NCBI GenBank assembly: GCA_016199935.1
Contig: JACQFS010000098.1
Coordinates: forward strand, 1 to 41,838
Source: Verrucomicrobiota bacterium
GTDB taxonomy: Bacteria; Verrucomicrobiota; Verrucomicrobiia; Limisphaerales; JACQFS01
Direction: 5' to 3'
DNA: 41,838 bases
The notes under the pieces were generated by a model. It saw only the letters and a program-made list of their open reading frames with translations, searched no databases and was not told where the DNA came from. Below are positions 31,920-40,181 of this stretch, one piece after another (the stretch's first letter is position 1; every line of letters begins with the position of its first letter). The position numbers and the translations under genes are program-made.

Positions 31920-32948
31920 ATGATTCGCCGCCCACTTTCGCTCGCCGTGCTGGCGGGTGTCGTCGTGTTTCCGCTCGCGCCGATTTTGGGCGAGACGCTT
32001 CAGCTTCGCAACAATGCCGCGATCACCGGCCGGATCCTCACGGAGAAAGCGGACGCCGTGGTGGTGGACGTGGGCTACACCGTGCTCGTGGTGCCGCGCG
32101 CGGAGGTGGTGAAAATTTCCAAGCCGGAGGACGAGGCCGCCGCGGCGAAAAGCGCGGCGAAGAAGGGCGGGCCGAAGCCGGCGGCCGCGGTCGTTGAGCA
32201 GGGATTTTATCAGACCATCAAGGGCGTGCAGGCGGATCGTTCAGTGCGTGAACTCGTAAACCTGCTCGGCGAATCGGTTGTGCAAGTGCGCACGCCGGGC
32301 GGGCTGGGCTCCGGATTTTTCATCAACGAGGACGGCTACCTCATCACCAACTTCCACGTGGTGGAGAGCGAGACGAAAATTTCCATCGAGGTCTTTCAGC
32401 AGAAGGGCGGGCAGCTCGACCGGCACAGCTACAAGGATGTGCGCATCATCGCGATGAACAAGTTCGCCGACCTCACGCTGCTGAAGATCGAGGACAAGGA
32501 CGCGCCGAAATTCAGGCCGGTGTCGCTCGGCAACGCGGACATCCTCGCGGTCGGGGAAAAAGTTTTTGCCATCGGCAGTCCGCTCGGCCTGGAGCGCACG
32601 GTGACGGAGGGCATCGTCAGCACGAAGACGCGGCAGATGCAGGGCTCGCTTTATTTGCAGACCACGGCGCAGATCAATCCCGGCAACAGCGGCGGCCCGC
32701 TGTTCAACCTGCGCGGCGAGGTGGTGGGCGTGACGAACATGAAGATCACCTTCGGCGAGGGGTTGGGCTTCGCGATCCCGGTCGAGGATTTGAAAAACTT
32801 TCTGAACCACCGCGACGCCTACGCCTACGACACGGACAATCCGAGCAGTCCGTTCCGTTATCTGGAGCCGCCGAGCAAGCTGAAGCAATCCGCTTCCACG
32901 GATGGCGCGAACCCCGCCGCGCCCAAGGCGGTCCGCAAGCGCAAGTGA
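31920..32948 (+). CDS. Exported trypsin-like serine protease (DegP/HtrA family without PDZ)
   Basis: This 342-residue protein has a signal peptide (MIRRPLSLAVLAGVVVFPLA) and a small strand-rich domain (about 25-66: LQLRNNAAITGRILTEKADA). An Ala/Lys linker follows, then a trypsin-fold domain. The catalytic triad is visible: H146 in YLITNFHVVES, D184 in NKFADLTLLKI and S257 in INPGNSGGPLF. The end (GLGFAIPVEDLKNFL) is the usual close of the protease domain. A PDZ domain, normal in DegP/HtrA, is missing, and the protein ends in a disordered Pro/Lys tail. It is probably periplasmic; target proteins are unknown. Confidence 0.87.
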   Translation: MIRRPLSLAVLAGVVVFPLAPILGETLQLRNNAAITGRILTEKADAVVVDVGYTVLVVPRAEVVKISKPEDEAAAAKSAAKKGGPKPAAAVVEQGFYQTIKGVQADRSVRELVNLLGESVVQVRTPGGLGSGFFINEDGYLITNFHVVESETKISIEVFQQKGGQLDRHSYKDVRIIAMNKFADLTLLKIEDKDAPKFRPVSLGNADILAVGEKVFAIGSPLGLERTVTEGIVSTKTRQMQGSLYLQTTAQINPGNSGGPLFNLRGEVVGVTNMKITFGEGLGFAIPVEDLKNFLNHRDAYAYDTDNPSSPFRYLEPPSKLKQSASTDGANPAAPKAVRKRK

Positions 32949-32954
32949 CGCGGC

Positions 32955-33686
32955 CTACCGCGGGAAGGCCATCAGGTTGGTGGTTCCGCAGGTGAGGAAG
33001 AAATTATACAGGCTCAGGGAATTCGTGTCATCGATGGTTTGCTGCACGCTGCCATCGACCAGCGCAAAGTTTCCCTGGCTCACGTGATGGCGATTTTGCT
33101 GGCTTCCGTTCGGGCCGACCCAGCCGATGTTGAAATTGTTGGTCCCCATCGCGATGAGGGCACCATTCCCGTATTGTCCCGAACTGCCGCCGGGCGTGCC
33201 GGAATAGGGGCACATGTTCCGGTCACCGGCCACCAGACGCATCGCCCACTCATCGTCGGCCGCGTGATTGGCGGAGTAGGAAATGTTGGAGTCGGCGAAG
33301 AGCGGTCCGCCGGCCGGGCGCCCGAAGTTTTCCGCGAGGGCGACATTCCCGTCGGTGGGACAGGTCACGACTTTTGGGGTGGCCAACTCCTTGTCGAGGC
33401 TGATGTAAAAGCGCCAGACCTGAACTCCGGCGGGGCTGCCGGCGGTGGCAAAATTGTTCGCGTTGCGCGCGCTGGGGTATTTGTTGTCGTTATCCGTCGC
33501 GTTCATCCGGGCGGCCAACGCGATTTGTTTCAGGTTGCTGATGCATTTGGTTCGTTGCGCCCGGGCCTTGGCTTTGGCGAGCGCCGGCAGGAGGAGGCTC
33601 GCGAGAATGGCGATGATCGCGATGACGACCAGGAGTTCGATGAGCGTGAAGGCGCGAATTGACCGGGGAAAGAATGGTCTCTTCAT
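32955..33686 (-). CDS. Type II secretion / type IV-pilin-like pseudopilin
   Basis: This 243-residue protein has the prepilin signature [20 protein letters not shown], with the cleavage site before the Phe, the Glu at mature position 5, and a long hydrophobic helix (about residues 12-35). The rest is of the DUF1559-like PulG type common in Verrucomicrobiota and Planctomycetota, with a C-terminal H-x-x-x-G-x-x-x-x-x-x-D-G segment ([14 protein letters not shown]). It is handled by a prepilin peptidase and probably assembled by PilB-type ATPases such as the one at 4731-6467. It is convergent with the protease gene and the exported protein gene is divergent. These pseudopilins occur in many copies and their role is mostly unknown. 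Confidence 0.88.
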   Translation of the reverse strand: MKRPFFPRSIRAFTLIELLVVIAIIAILASLLLPALAKAKARAQRTKCISNLKQIALAARMNATDNDNKYPSARNANNFATAGSPAGVQVWRFYISLDKELATPKVVTCPTDGNVALAENFGRPAGGPLFADSNISYSANHAADDEWAMRLVAGDRNMCPYSGTPGGSSGQYGNGALIAMGTNNFNIGWVGPNGSQQNRHHVSQGNFALVDGSVQQTIDDTNSLSLYNFFLTCGTTNLMAFPR

Positions 33687-33866
33687 AGAGGTGAAAGTTT
33701 TCGGGTTCGAGCTATGGATAGACTAGGGCCAATCGGACGTCAACTTCATCGTGCGCCGCGCCCCATTTTCCCCGGCAAAAGAAACCTTCCCACGTTGCCG
33801 GAGTTGATTATGGTTGCGCCCAGGCGCGACGGCCGCACGTCGCCCCGATGACTGGAGATGACTTGC

Positions 33867-35798
33867 ATGAAGCAGAGACTCGCTTTTCTCACCGTTCTGT
33901 TCGCCGCCTTCACCGCGGGTCTTGCGGCCGTGCCGACCGCGGAAAAGCTGCTGCCCAGCGACACCCTGGCCGTGCTCACCGTGCCGGACTGGGACAAGGC
34001 CCGGCTCATCGCGAGCAACTCGCCGTTCAGCCAGTTGTGGGCCGACGCGGCGATGCGGCCGTTCCGCGAAAAGTTCGAGGCGAAATGGAAGACCGAGGTC
34101 ACCGAGCCGATGGAGCGCGACCTCGGTGCCAAGTTGGGCGACCTCACCGACCTCATTCACGGCCAGCTCACCCTCGGCATTTTGAAAAGCATCGCCGACG
34201 GCAACGACACGAAGGGCGGCTGGGTGCTGCTCGCCGACGCGAAGGACAAGAAGGACGCGCTCGCGGCCAAGCTCGGCGACCTCCGGAAAAAATGGGTGGA
34301 CGCCGGCAAGGAGCAAAAGCTCGAGAAGGTGCGCGACCTGGAGTTCACGACCTTCATCTGGACGCCGACCAACCGCACCACCGTCAGCACCGGCGTAAGC
34401 ATCCAGCGCGGCGCGACCGCGGGCGTCCAGACGGACCCCGACCCGAAGCCGGACGCCGCGGCGAAGAAGACGCAGTTGAGTTTCGGCATGGCGGATTCGT
34501 TGTTGCTCGTGGGCGGCGACGCGAAAGACTTTGAGAAGATTCTCGCCCGGCTCGGCGGCGGGATGATCCCGGCGCTGGACGAGGTGCCGGAGTTCCAGGC
34601 CAACGCCAGTGCGATGTTCCGCGAGGCCTACGGTTTCGCGTGGCTGAATTTCAAGATCATCAACGACCTCATCCTCAAGAACGCCGCGAAGGAAAAAAAC
34701 GCGGGCAAGGGGAACCCGTTCGTCCAGACAGCGACGCCCGACGCGATGCTCGCCGCGCTCGGCCTGACCGGCGTCCGGACGCTCGCGCTCAACGTCCAGG
34801 AATCCGCCGACGGCACGACCGCCAGCCTCCTCGTCGGCGCGCCCGAGTCCGGGCGGCGCGGCGTGCTCAAGGTGATGAGCTTCGAGGCGAAGGACGCCGC
34901 CCCGCCGCCGTTCGTGCCGGCGGACACGGTGAAGTTCAGCCGCAACCGCCTCGATCTTCGCAAGACCTGGGCCACCGTCGAGGCGATGCTGGGCGAAATC
35001 TCGCCACCGCTCGCGAGTGTCATCCAGATGGGCGTCGAAAACGCCGGCAAGGACAAGGACCCCAACTTCGACCTCCGCAAGATGCTCGTGAACAATCTCG
35101 GCGACGACCTCATCACCATCCAGAAACCGCCGCGCGGCCTGCAGCTCGACGAATTGCAAAACCCGCCGACGCTCTACCTGCTCGGCTCCGGCAAGCCCGA
35201 GGAGTTCGTCCTCGGCGTCAAGGCCGCGATGGCGCTGCTGCCGCCGCCCATGAACGAGGTGACGGAACGCGACTTCCTCGGCCGCAAGGTCTATGCCGCG
35301 AAAATGGCGGCCGAGCCCGGACCGAATGCGCGCGCGGACAAGTCGCTCAACTTCGCGCGCGCCGGCGGCTACGTTGCGCTTTCCACCGACGTCGCGCTGC
35401 TCGAGGAATTCCTCCGCAACGCCGAGGCGACCGGCCGGCCGTTGCGCGAGACCGCCGGCCTGGCCGACGCCGCGCAAAAGATCGGCGGCACCGGCACGGG
35501 CTGGTTCACCTTCGAAAACCAGAGCGACGGCATGAAGGCGTTCTTCGAGACGTTGAAGAAGAACCCCGATGCGGTGGCGGATTTGATTCCCGGCGGCGGC
35601 GCGGCGGCGCTCACCGGCGCCGGCGGCGCGCAGGCCGACGCGACGAAGAAGGCTAAGGAGTGGTTTGATTTCAGCCTGCTGCCGGAGTTCGGCGCGGTCG
35701 CAAAATATTTTCACTTCACCGTGAGCACGGTGGCGGCAACGCCGGAGGGAATCAGCATCAAGACCTTCCTGCCGGTGCCGCCGGGGTTGAAGAAGTAA
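33867..35798 (+). CDS. Large exported hypothetical protein
   Basis: This 643-residue protein starts at ATG 33867 and has a signal peptide (MKQRLAFLTVLFAAFTAGLA). The mature start reads AVPTAEKLLPSDTLAVLTVP; 'LLPxDTLAVLTVPD' recurs in families of Verrucomicrobiota exported proteins that resemble DUF3352. Long helical and strand segments alternate. No catalytic motif, membrane helix or Cys pair is seen. A longer reading from 33858 adds three residues. A strong palindromic hairpin follows and should end transcription. Function is unknown. Confidence 0.72.
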   Translation: MKQRLAFLTVLFAAFTAGLAAVPTAEKLLPSDTLAVLTVPDWDKARLIASNSPFSQLWADAAMRPFREKFEAKWKTEVTEPMERDLGAKLGDLTDLIHGQLTLGILKSIADGNDTKGGWVLLADAKDKKDALAAKLGDLRKKWVDAGKEQKLEKVRDLEFTTFIWTPTNRTTVSTGVSIQRGATAGVQTDPDPKPDAAAKKTQLSFGMADSLLLVGGDAKDFEKILARLGGGMIPALDEVPEFQANASAMFREAYGFAWLNFKIINDLILKNAAKEKNAGKGNPFVQTATPDAMLAALGLTGVRTLALNVQESADGTTASLLVGAPESGRRGVLKVMSFEAKDAAPPPFVPADTVKFSRNRLDLRKTWATVEAMLGEISPPLASVIQMGVENAGKDKDPNFDLRKMLVNNLGDDLITIQKPPRGLQLDELQNPPTLYLLGSGKPEEFVLGVKAAMALLPPPMNEVTERDFLGRKVYAAKMAAEPGPNARADKSLNFARAGGYVALSTDVALLEEFLRNAEATGRPLRETAGLADAAQKIGGTGTGWFTFENQSDGMKAFFETLKKNPDAVADLIPGGGAAALTGAGGAQADATKKAKEWFDFSLLPEFGAVAKYFHFTVSTVAATPEGISIKTFLPVPPGLKK

Positions 35799-35802
35799 AC
35801 TC

Positions 35803-35893
35803 AAAGCTCAAGGGAAGTTCCAATCTCAAAGCAACAAGCTCCAAACGCCGAGGTGCGTTTGGAGCTTTGTTTTTGAAGCTTCCCTTGAGCTTT
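35803..35893. repeat. Nested palindrome and likely terminator after the exported protein gene
   Basis: The outer arms aaagctcaagggaag (35803-35817) and cttcccttgagcttt (35879-35893) are exact inverted repeats of 15 bases. Inside lies a 13-bp hairpin, aagctccaaacgc (35836-35848) and gcgtttggagctt (35855-35867), with a T-run (ttgttttt) after it. The element begins four bases past the stop of the preceding gene. The ctccaa/ttggag core is shared with the hairpin at 4664-4700. Confidence 0.88.
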
Positions 35894-35926
35894 GGCCTTT
35901 GAGCTTTGAGCTTCGCTTCGCGCGCC

Positions 35927-38230
35927 TCACTCCTGCGGATAAACCAGAATCCGATCATGCACGATGATGATGAGATCGTTCTTCTTGTCCCCCGTCACGT
36001 CGGCGATGATGGCCTCGCGCGGTTCGGCCGTGTCGCCGCGGCGGCCACGGAACGTGCGCTCCTCGAACACCTGCCAGCGGTCGGCCGGCACGAGTTGGTG
36101 CGGTTTCTCGAACATCACGAGGTCGAGGTGATTCTTGCGCGTTTCGAGGAAGACCAGATCCTTTCGACCGTCGTTGTTCAAATCACCGGAGACCACATCG
36201 TGCAGGTAGCCGTCCTTGATGGTCGTCTCGTAGCCGTCCAGTTCGGTCAGCTCCCACACCTTGCCGGCGAAGCTCTGCCAGCCGATGCCGTTCTGGCCGA
36301 TCAGCGCAATGCTGTTCGCGCCGGTCGCGCCGATGGCCACGGGTCGCAGCGAGGAAAAATCCGTCACCGGCAGTTGCACGTTGCGCTTCACGCGCCACGC
36401 GCCGGCCGCATCTCGCACGCAGAGCGTGAGTGACTTCCGCTCCGCATCGAGGAGGAAAAGGTTCGGCGTCTTGTCGCGCGAGGGCAGCGGCGCGGCGCTG
36501 ATGATGCGCGAATTGCTCGCCGCGCCGTTGATCTGCTCGCGCACGACGAACGTCCACTTGTTCGTGCCCTGGAGTTTTTCATCGCGCTGCAGCACCACGG
36601 CGCGCACGAAATTTTTCTGGCCCAGCAGCAACTCCGCCTTGCCGTCGCCGTCCACGTCCGCGGCGCTGGCCCACGGCTGGTCCATCGTCCCGCCGGGCGG
36701 GGCCACGTCCACCTCCTCGAAATCCTTCCCGGGCCGCTGCAGCAGCACCTTGATCTTCTCGTAAGGCACGAGCACCACGAGGTCGGCGAGGCCGTCCTGA
36801 TCCACGTCGAGCACCATGACGGAGCTGGGATTGGATTTGAAATTCTCCGCGAGCTTCTGCGTTTTCGTCGTGCCGTCGGCGGCGCGCAGCACGAGCGAGC
36901 GCCGGCCGTCGTTGTCCACGAGCACCGCGAGCGCGGGCTTGTCCTTGCCGAGCAACGGCCCCACCGCCATCGCCAGCGGCTTGCCTTCGAGCGGGAGAAT
37001 TTTCGGAAACGCGATGCGGCCTTTCTTGTCGAGCTGGGTGACCCCGACCTGCCGCTCGTCGGCGCTGAGGAGGAAAATGTCCGGCGTGCCGTCGCCGTGC
37101 CAGTCCGCCACGGCGAGATCGCTCACGCCCGCGAGCGTGGAGAAGGATTTCGGCGAGCCAAGCGAGCCGTCCTTCTGCTGTGCGTAGAGCGTGAGCTGGC
37201 CGCTGTCCGGCTCGGCCACGAGCAAATCGTCGCGGCCGTCGCCGTCGAGGTCGGCCCACACGACGCCGCGGCGCGGCTTGTCGGTGCGGTTGAGCGGGAG
37301 AATCTGGAACTGCCCCTGCACCAGCGGGCCGTGGAGCGGCTCGGCGTCCTTCTGCGTGAAGTTGCCGACCTGCGCGTGGCCGGAGTTCATCGCGATGGTC
37401 GTGATTTCCGCGCGATGATCGCCGTCGAGATCGTCGGCCCAGTAGGAGCGGATTTGCGGATAAGTAAAATGCAGCTCCGGATCGAGCTGGCCGGCCTTGG
37501 TCTGGAAGCGCACGCGAAACGGATTCGGGTGCTCCCAGTTCACGAGCAGCAAATCGTCGCGCCCGTCGCCGTTGAGGTCGAGCACCTGCACGGACTTCAC
37601 GGCACCGGTGAATGGAATTTTTTGCGGCTCGCCGAGGTTGTGGTTCGTGTCCTGCGCCATGAGATACACGTTGTTCTCGCCGAGCAGCACGAGATCGGTG
37701 CGGCCGTCGCCGTTGAGGTCGCCGGGGGTGAGTGCGTTGGGCGTGAGCTGCACGTCTTCCAGAATCCAGCGTTTGGGCGCGCTCCAGCCGCCCTTGCCGT
37801 CGTTGTATTGCACGACGAGTTCGCGCGGCTCGCCGTAATACGCGAGGTCGGGCCGGCCGTCGCCGTTGAGGTCGGCGACGACGAGCGCGGAGATGCGTTT
37901 CTCCGACGCGATGGAATCGATCTCGAAGCGCGCGCCCGGCGGCAGTTCGTTCATCTCGCGCTTCGACTCGGCGGCCTTTTTGCGCGGAACGCCTTTCCGC
38001 CCGGTGAGGTTGTAGAGGATCGTGATCTTTGAGCGCGCGTTGTTGACGACGATGAGGTCCGCGTAGCCGTCGCCGTCAATGTCGGCCGAGTGGAGGTTGG
38101 CGATGCCCTGATCGATGGGAAAAATCTCCGGCCCGGCGAAGCCGAACCGGCCGGCCGGGGCGGCGGCGTGAAGCGAGAGCGAGAGCGAGGCGGCGAGCGT
38201 GGAAATGAAAACAAACTTTCCGAGATGCAT
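35927..38230 (-). CDS. VCBS / FG-GAP repeat exported protein
   Basis: This 767-residue protein from ATG 38230 has a signal peptide (HLGKFVFISTLAASLSLSLH) and is made of FG-GAP/VCBS-type beta-propeller repeats. Repeated calcium-binding strings are DIDGDGYADLIVVN, DLNGDGRPDLAYYG, DLNGDGRTDLVLLG, DLNGDGRDDLLLVN, DLDGDGRDDLLVAE, DWHGDGTPDIFLLS, DVDQDGLADLVVLV, DVDGDGKAELLLG and DLNNDGRKDLVFLE, with at least two weaker ones (DLDGDHRAEI, DVTGDKKNDLIII). Such proteins bind calcium and form propellers used in surface contact or as scaffolds. No enzymatic domain is visible. The longer reading from 38320 is rejected since the signal starts at 38230. Confidence 0.9.
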   Translation of the reverse strand: MHLGKFVFISTLAASLSLSLHAAAPAGRFGFAGPEIFPIDQGIANLHSADIDGDGYADLIVVNNARSKITILYNLTGRKGVPRKKAAESKREMNELPPGARFEIDSIASEKRISALVVADLNGDGRPDLAYYGEPRELVVQYNDGKGGWSAPKRWILEDVQLTPNALTPGDLNGDGRTDLVLLGENNVYLMAQDTNHNLGEPQKIPFTGAVKSVQVLDLNGDGRDDLLLVNWEHPNPFRVRFQTKAGQLDPELHFTYPQIRSYWADDLDGDHRAEITTIAMNSGHAQVGNFTQKDAEPLHGPLVQGQFQILPLNRTDKPRRGVVWADLDGDGRDDLLVAEPDSGQLTLYAQQKDGSLGSPKSFSTLAGVSDLAVADWHGDGTPDIFLLSADERQVGVTQLDKKGRIAFPKILPLEGKPLAMAVGPLLGKDKPALAVLVDNDGRRSLVLRAADGTTKTQKLAENFKSNPSSVMVLDVDQDGLADLVVLVPYEKIKVLLQRPGKDFEEVDVAPPGGTMDQPWASAADVDGDGKAELLLGQKNFVRAVVLQRDEKLQGTNKWTFVVREQINGAASNSRIISAAPLPSRDKTPNLFLLDAERKSLTLCVRDAAGAWRVKRNVQLPVTDFSSLRPVAIGATGANSIALIGQNGIGWQSFAGKVWELTELDGYETTIKDGYLHDVVSGDLNNDGRKDLVFLETRKNHLDLVMFEKPHQLVPADRWQVFEERTFRGRRGDTAEPREAIIADVTGDKKNDLIIIVHDRILVYPQE

Positions 38231-38365
38231 GGGCGGCGAAGGTGGCATTCGGGAAAAGTTTTGGCGAGGGGGAATTGAGAAACCGTGCCTGGGAGCGGCG
38301 CGGCTTGATGCCCGCACCATCGGAATCCCTGCCCGCCACTGCCGGCCTCACCCCTCACCCTCCAT

Positions 38366-38390
38366 CCCTCTCCCCGTTGAGGGGAGAGGG
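38366..38390. terminator. Perfect hairpin of the ccctctcccc family
   Basis: The arms ccctctcccc (38366-38375) and ggggagaggg (38381-38390) surround a 5-base loop. It resembles the inner hairpins of the element at 19542-19674. It lies upstream of both the VCBS gene (minus) and the site-2 protease gene (plus), so it is not after a gene and is more likely a repeat element than a terminator. The remainder of 38231-38556 holds no supported gene. Confidence 0.55.
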
Positions 38391-38556
38391 AGGCCAGCCC
38401 GCGTGCGCTCGTTGCGACACTCACGAATCTTGGTGCGGGTGTCCCAAGTGTCACGCGATCAGGCTCCCGAAGATTTTTCCCCGCGTTTGACTCAGCGGAA
38501 TTGCCGGCAGACTGTCCAACCGTCGGCGGGCACCGGTTCTGCATCCGCCGGCAATT

Positions 38557-39678
38557 ATGAAATGGTCGCTCAAAGTCGGACGGTTCGCCGGAATTGACGT
38601 GTATCTGCACGTCACGTTCCTGCTGCTCGTCGGCGTGCTTACGTTCCTCTTCTGGCAGGAGGGCAAGACGTTCGCGGCCGCCGCGAGCGGCGTCGGGTTT
38701 TATCTCTCGCTCTTCGCGTGCGTGCTGCTGCACGAGTTCGGCCACGCGCTGACGGCGCGGCGCTACGGCATCCGCACGCGCGACATCACGCTGCTGCCCA
38801 TCGGCGGCCTCGCGCGGCTGGAGCGGATGCCGGACCAGCCGATGCAGGAATTCTGGGTCGCGCTCGCCGGGCCGGCGGTGAACGTTGTCATCGCCGGAAT
38901 TATTTTCGCCGCGCTGGCGCTCACGGGAAATTTTCACTCGCCCGCTCAGTTCAGCCTCACCGGCGGCTCGTTTCTGGAGCGGCTGCTGGTGGTGAACTGT
39001 TTTCTCGTCGGCTTCAACCTGCTGCCGGCGTTTCCGATGGACGGCGGGCGCGTGTTGCGTTCGCTCCTCGCGTTGAAAATGGATTACGCGCGCGCGACGC
39101 ACATCGCCGCGAACCTCGGCCAGTTCATGGCGCTCGTGTTCGGATTCGTCGGCTTCATCAAGGTGATGCCGACCTTGTTCATCATCGCGTTCTTCGTCTG
39201 GATTGGCGCGCAGCAGGAGGAGGGCATGGCGCAACTCCGCTCGGCCATCGGTGGCACGCCGGTGTGGCGCGCGATGGTGACGGAGTTTCATACGCTCGCG
39301 CCGTTCGATCCGCTCAGTCGCGCGGTGGAACTCATCCTCGCCGGCACGCAGCACGATTTCCCCGTGGTGCAGGACGACGCGGTCGTGGGCATCCTCACGC
39401 GCGGCGACCTCATGGTGGCGCTCGCGCAACGCGGCCCCGCGACGCTCGTCGGCGAGGTGATGCAGCGGAATTTTTCCACGACGCAGCCGAAGGAATCGCT
39501 CGAGACCGCGTTCGCGCGCGCACAGGAATCGCCGTGCGCCTGCCTGCCGGTGCTCGAACACGGCCGGCTGGTCGGCCTGCTGACGGCGGAGAACGTGGGC
39601 GAGTTCGTGATGATCCGCCGGGCGCTCGGCGTGGCGCGCGGCTCGGGCAAACCGCCGGTCATCGCGCCGCGCGTCTGA
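38557..39678 (+). CDS. Site-2 protease (M50) with CBS domains
   Basis: This 373-residue integral membrane metalloprotease has the zinc motif LLHEFGHALTARRYG (H59, E60, H63) and the third ligand in FNLLPAFPMDGGRVLR (D162), with five or six membrane helices over the first 220 residues. Two CBS domains follow (about 230-360): VTEFHTLAPFDPLSRAVELI, DFPVVQDDAVVGILTRGDLM and ACLPVLEHGRLVGLLTAENV. CBS pairs usually sense adenine nucleotides and gate activity. M50 proteases of this SpoIVFB/S2P-like type cut membrane-bound regulators, but the substrate here is unknown. All catalytic residues are present. Confidence 0.93.
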   Translation: MKWSLKVGRFAGIDVYLHVTFLLLVGVLTFLFWQEGKTFAAAASGVGFYLSLFACVLLHEFGHALTARRYGIRTRDITLLPIGGLARLERMPDQPMQEFWVALAGPAVNVVIAGIIFAALALTGNFHSPAQFSLTGGSFLERLLVVNCFLVGFNLLPAFPMDGGRVLRSLLALKMDYARATHIAANLGQFMALVFGFVGFIKVMPTLFIIAFFVWIGAQQEEGMAQLRSAIGGTPVWRAMVTEFHTLAPFDPLSRAVELILAGTQHDFPVVQDDAVVGILTRGDLMVALAQRGPATLVGEVMQRNFSTTQPKESLETAFARAQESPCACLPVLEHGRLVGLLTAENVGEFVMIRRALGVARGSGKPPVIAPRV

Positions 39679-39731
39679 GCCGACAGTGCAGGTTTGCGCT
39701 GTCCGCCCCCGGCTGATACGCTTTCCATGAA

Positions 39732-40157
39732 ATGAGCGCCTCCCGCCATCTCATCCTTTACGACGGCGACTGCGCGATGTGCCAGTTCCAAGTTCGCGCG
39801 CTGACGTGGCTGGACTGGTTCAACGTCCTCAGCTTCGTGCCCATCGCGCATCCGCGCGCCGCCGCGGCCGCGCCGCACTTGACGCGCGAGCAACTCCTCG
39901 AAGCCATCCATTGCGTCGCGCTCGACGGCCGCATCCATCGCGGCGCGCGCGCGATCCGCTTTGTCGGGATGCGCCTGCCGCTGCTCGTGCTGCTCGCGCT
40001 CGTGATGTGGATTCCCGGCGTCATCTGGGTGGCGGAAAAAATTTACGCCTGGGTCGCGCGCCACCGTCAGGGCATCAGCCGGCTCTTCGGCTGCAAGGAT
40101 GCCTGCGCCGTGCTGCCCGCGCGCAAGCGCGGGCACGACGCCGGATTGCGTCCCTGA
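39732..40157 (+). CDS. DCC-family (DUF393) thiol-disulfide oxidoreductase-like protein
   Basis: This 141-residue protein starts MSASRHLILYDGDCAMCQFQ and has the DUF393 motif YDGDCxxC (C14, C17), giving the D-x-x-x-C-x-x-C pattern of the DCC family. A helix VRALTWLDWFNVLSFVPIAH and a hydrophobic segment (LLVLLALVMWIPGVIWVAEK) follow, suggesting membrane association at the C-terminus. The family is predicted to act as a thiol oxidoreductase, although biochemistry is sparse. It ends 24 bases before the cyclase-like gene, so the two are likely co-transcribed. Confidence 0.85.
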   Translation: MSASRHLILYDGDCAMCQFQVRALTWLDWFNVLSFVPIAHPRAAAAAPHLTREQLLEAIHCVALDGRIHRGARAIRFVGMRLPLLVLLALVMWIPGVIWVAEKIYAWVARHRQGISRLFGCKDACAVLPARKRGHDAGLRP

Positions 40158-40181
40158 TTTTCCTCAACTGCGCGCTGCTTC

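Noticed and set aside
33723-35804. A 693-residue minus-strand frame across the large exported protein
   Set aside because: It is the antisense shadow of a plus-strand gene with a signal peptide and normal codon bias.
37951-39561. A 536-residue minus-strand frame across the site-2 protease
   Set aside because: It is antisense to the protease, whose zinc motifs are complete. The reading has no recognisable domain and only partly joins the VCBS gene by frameshift.
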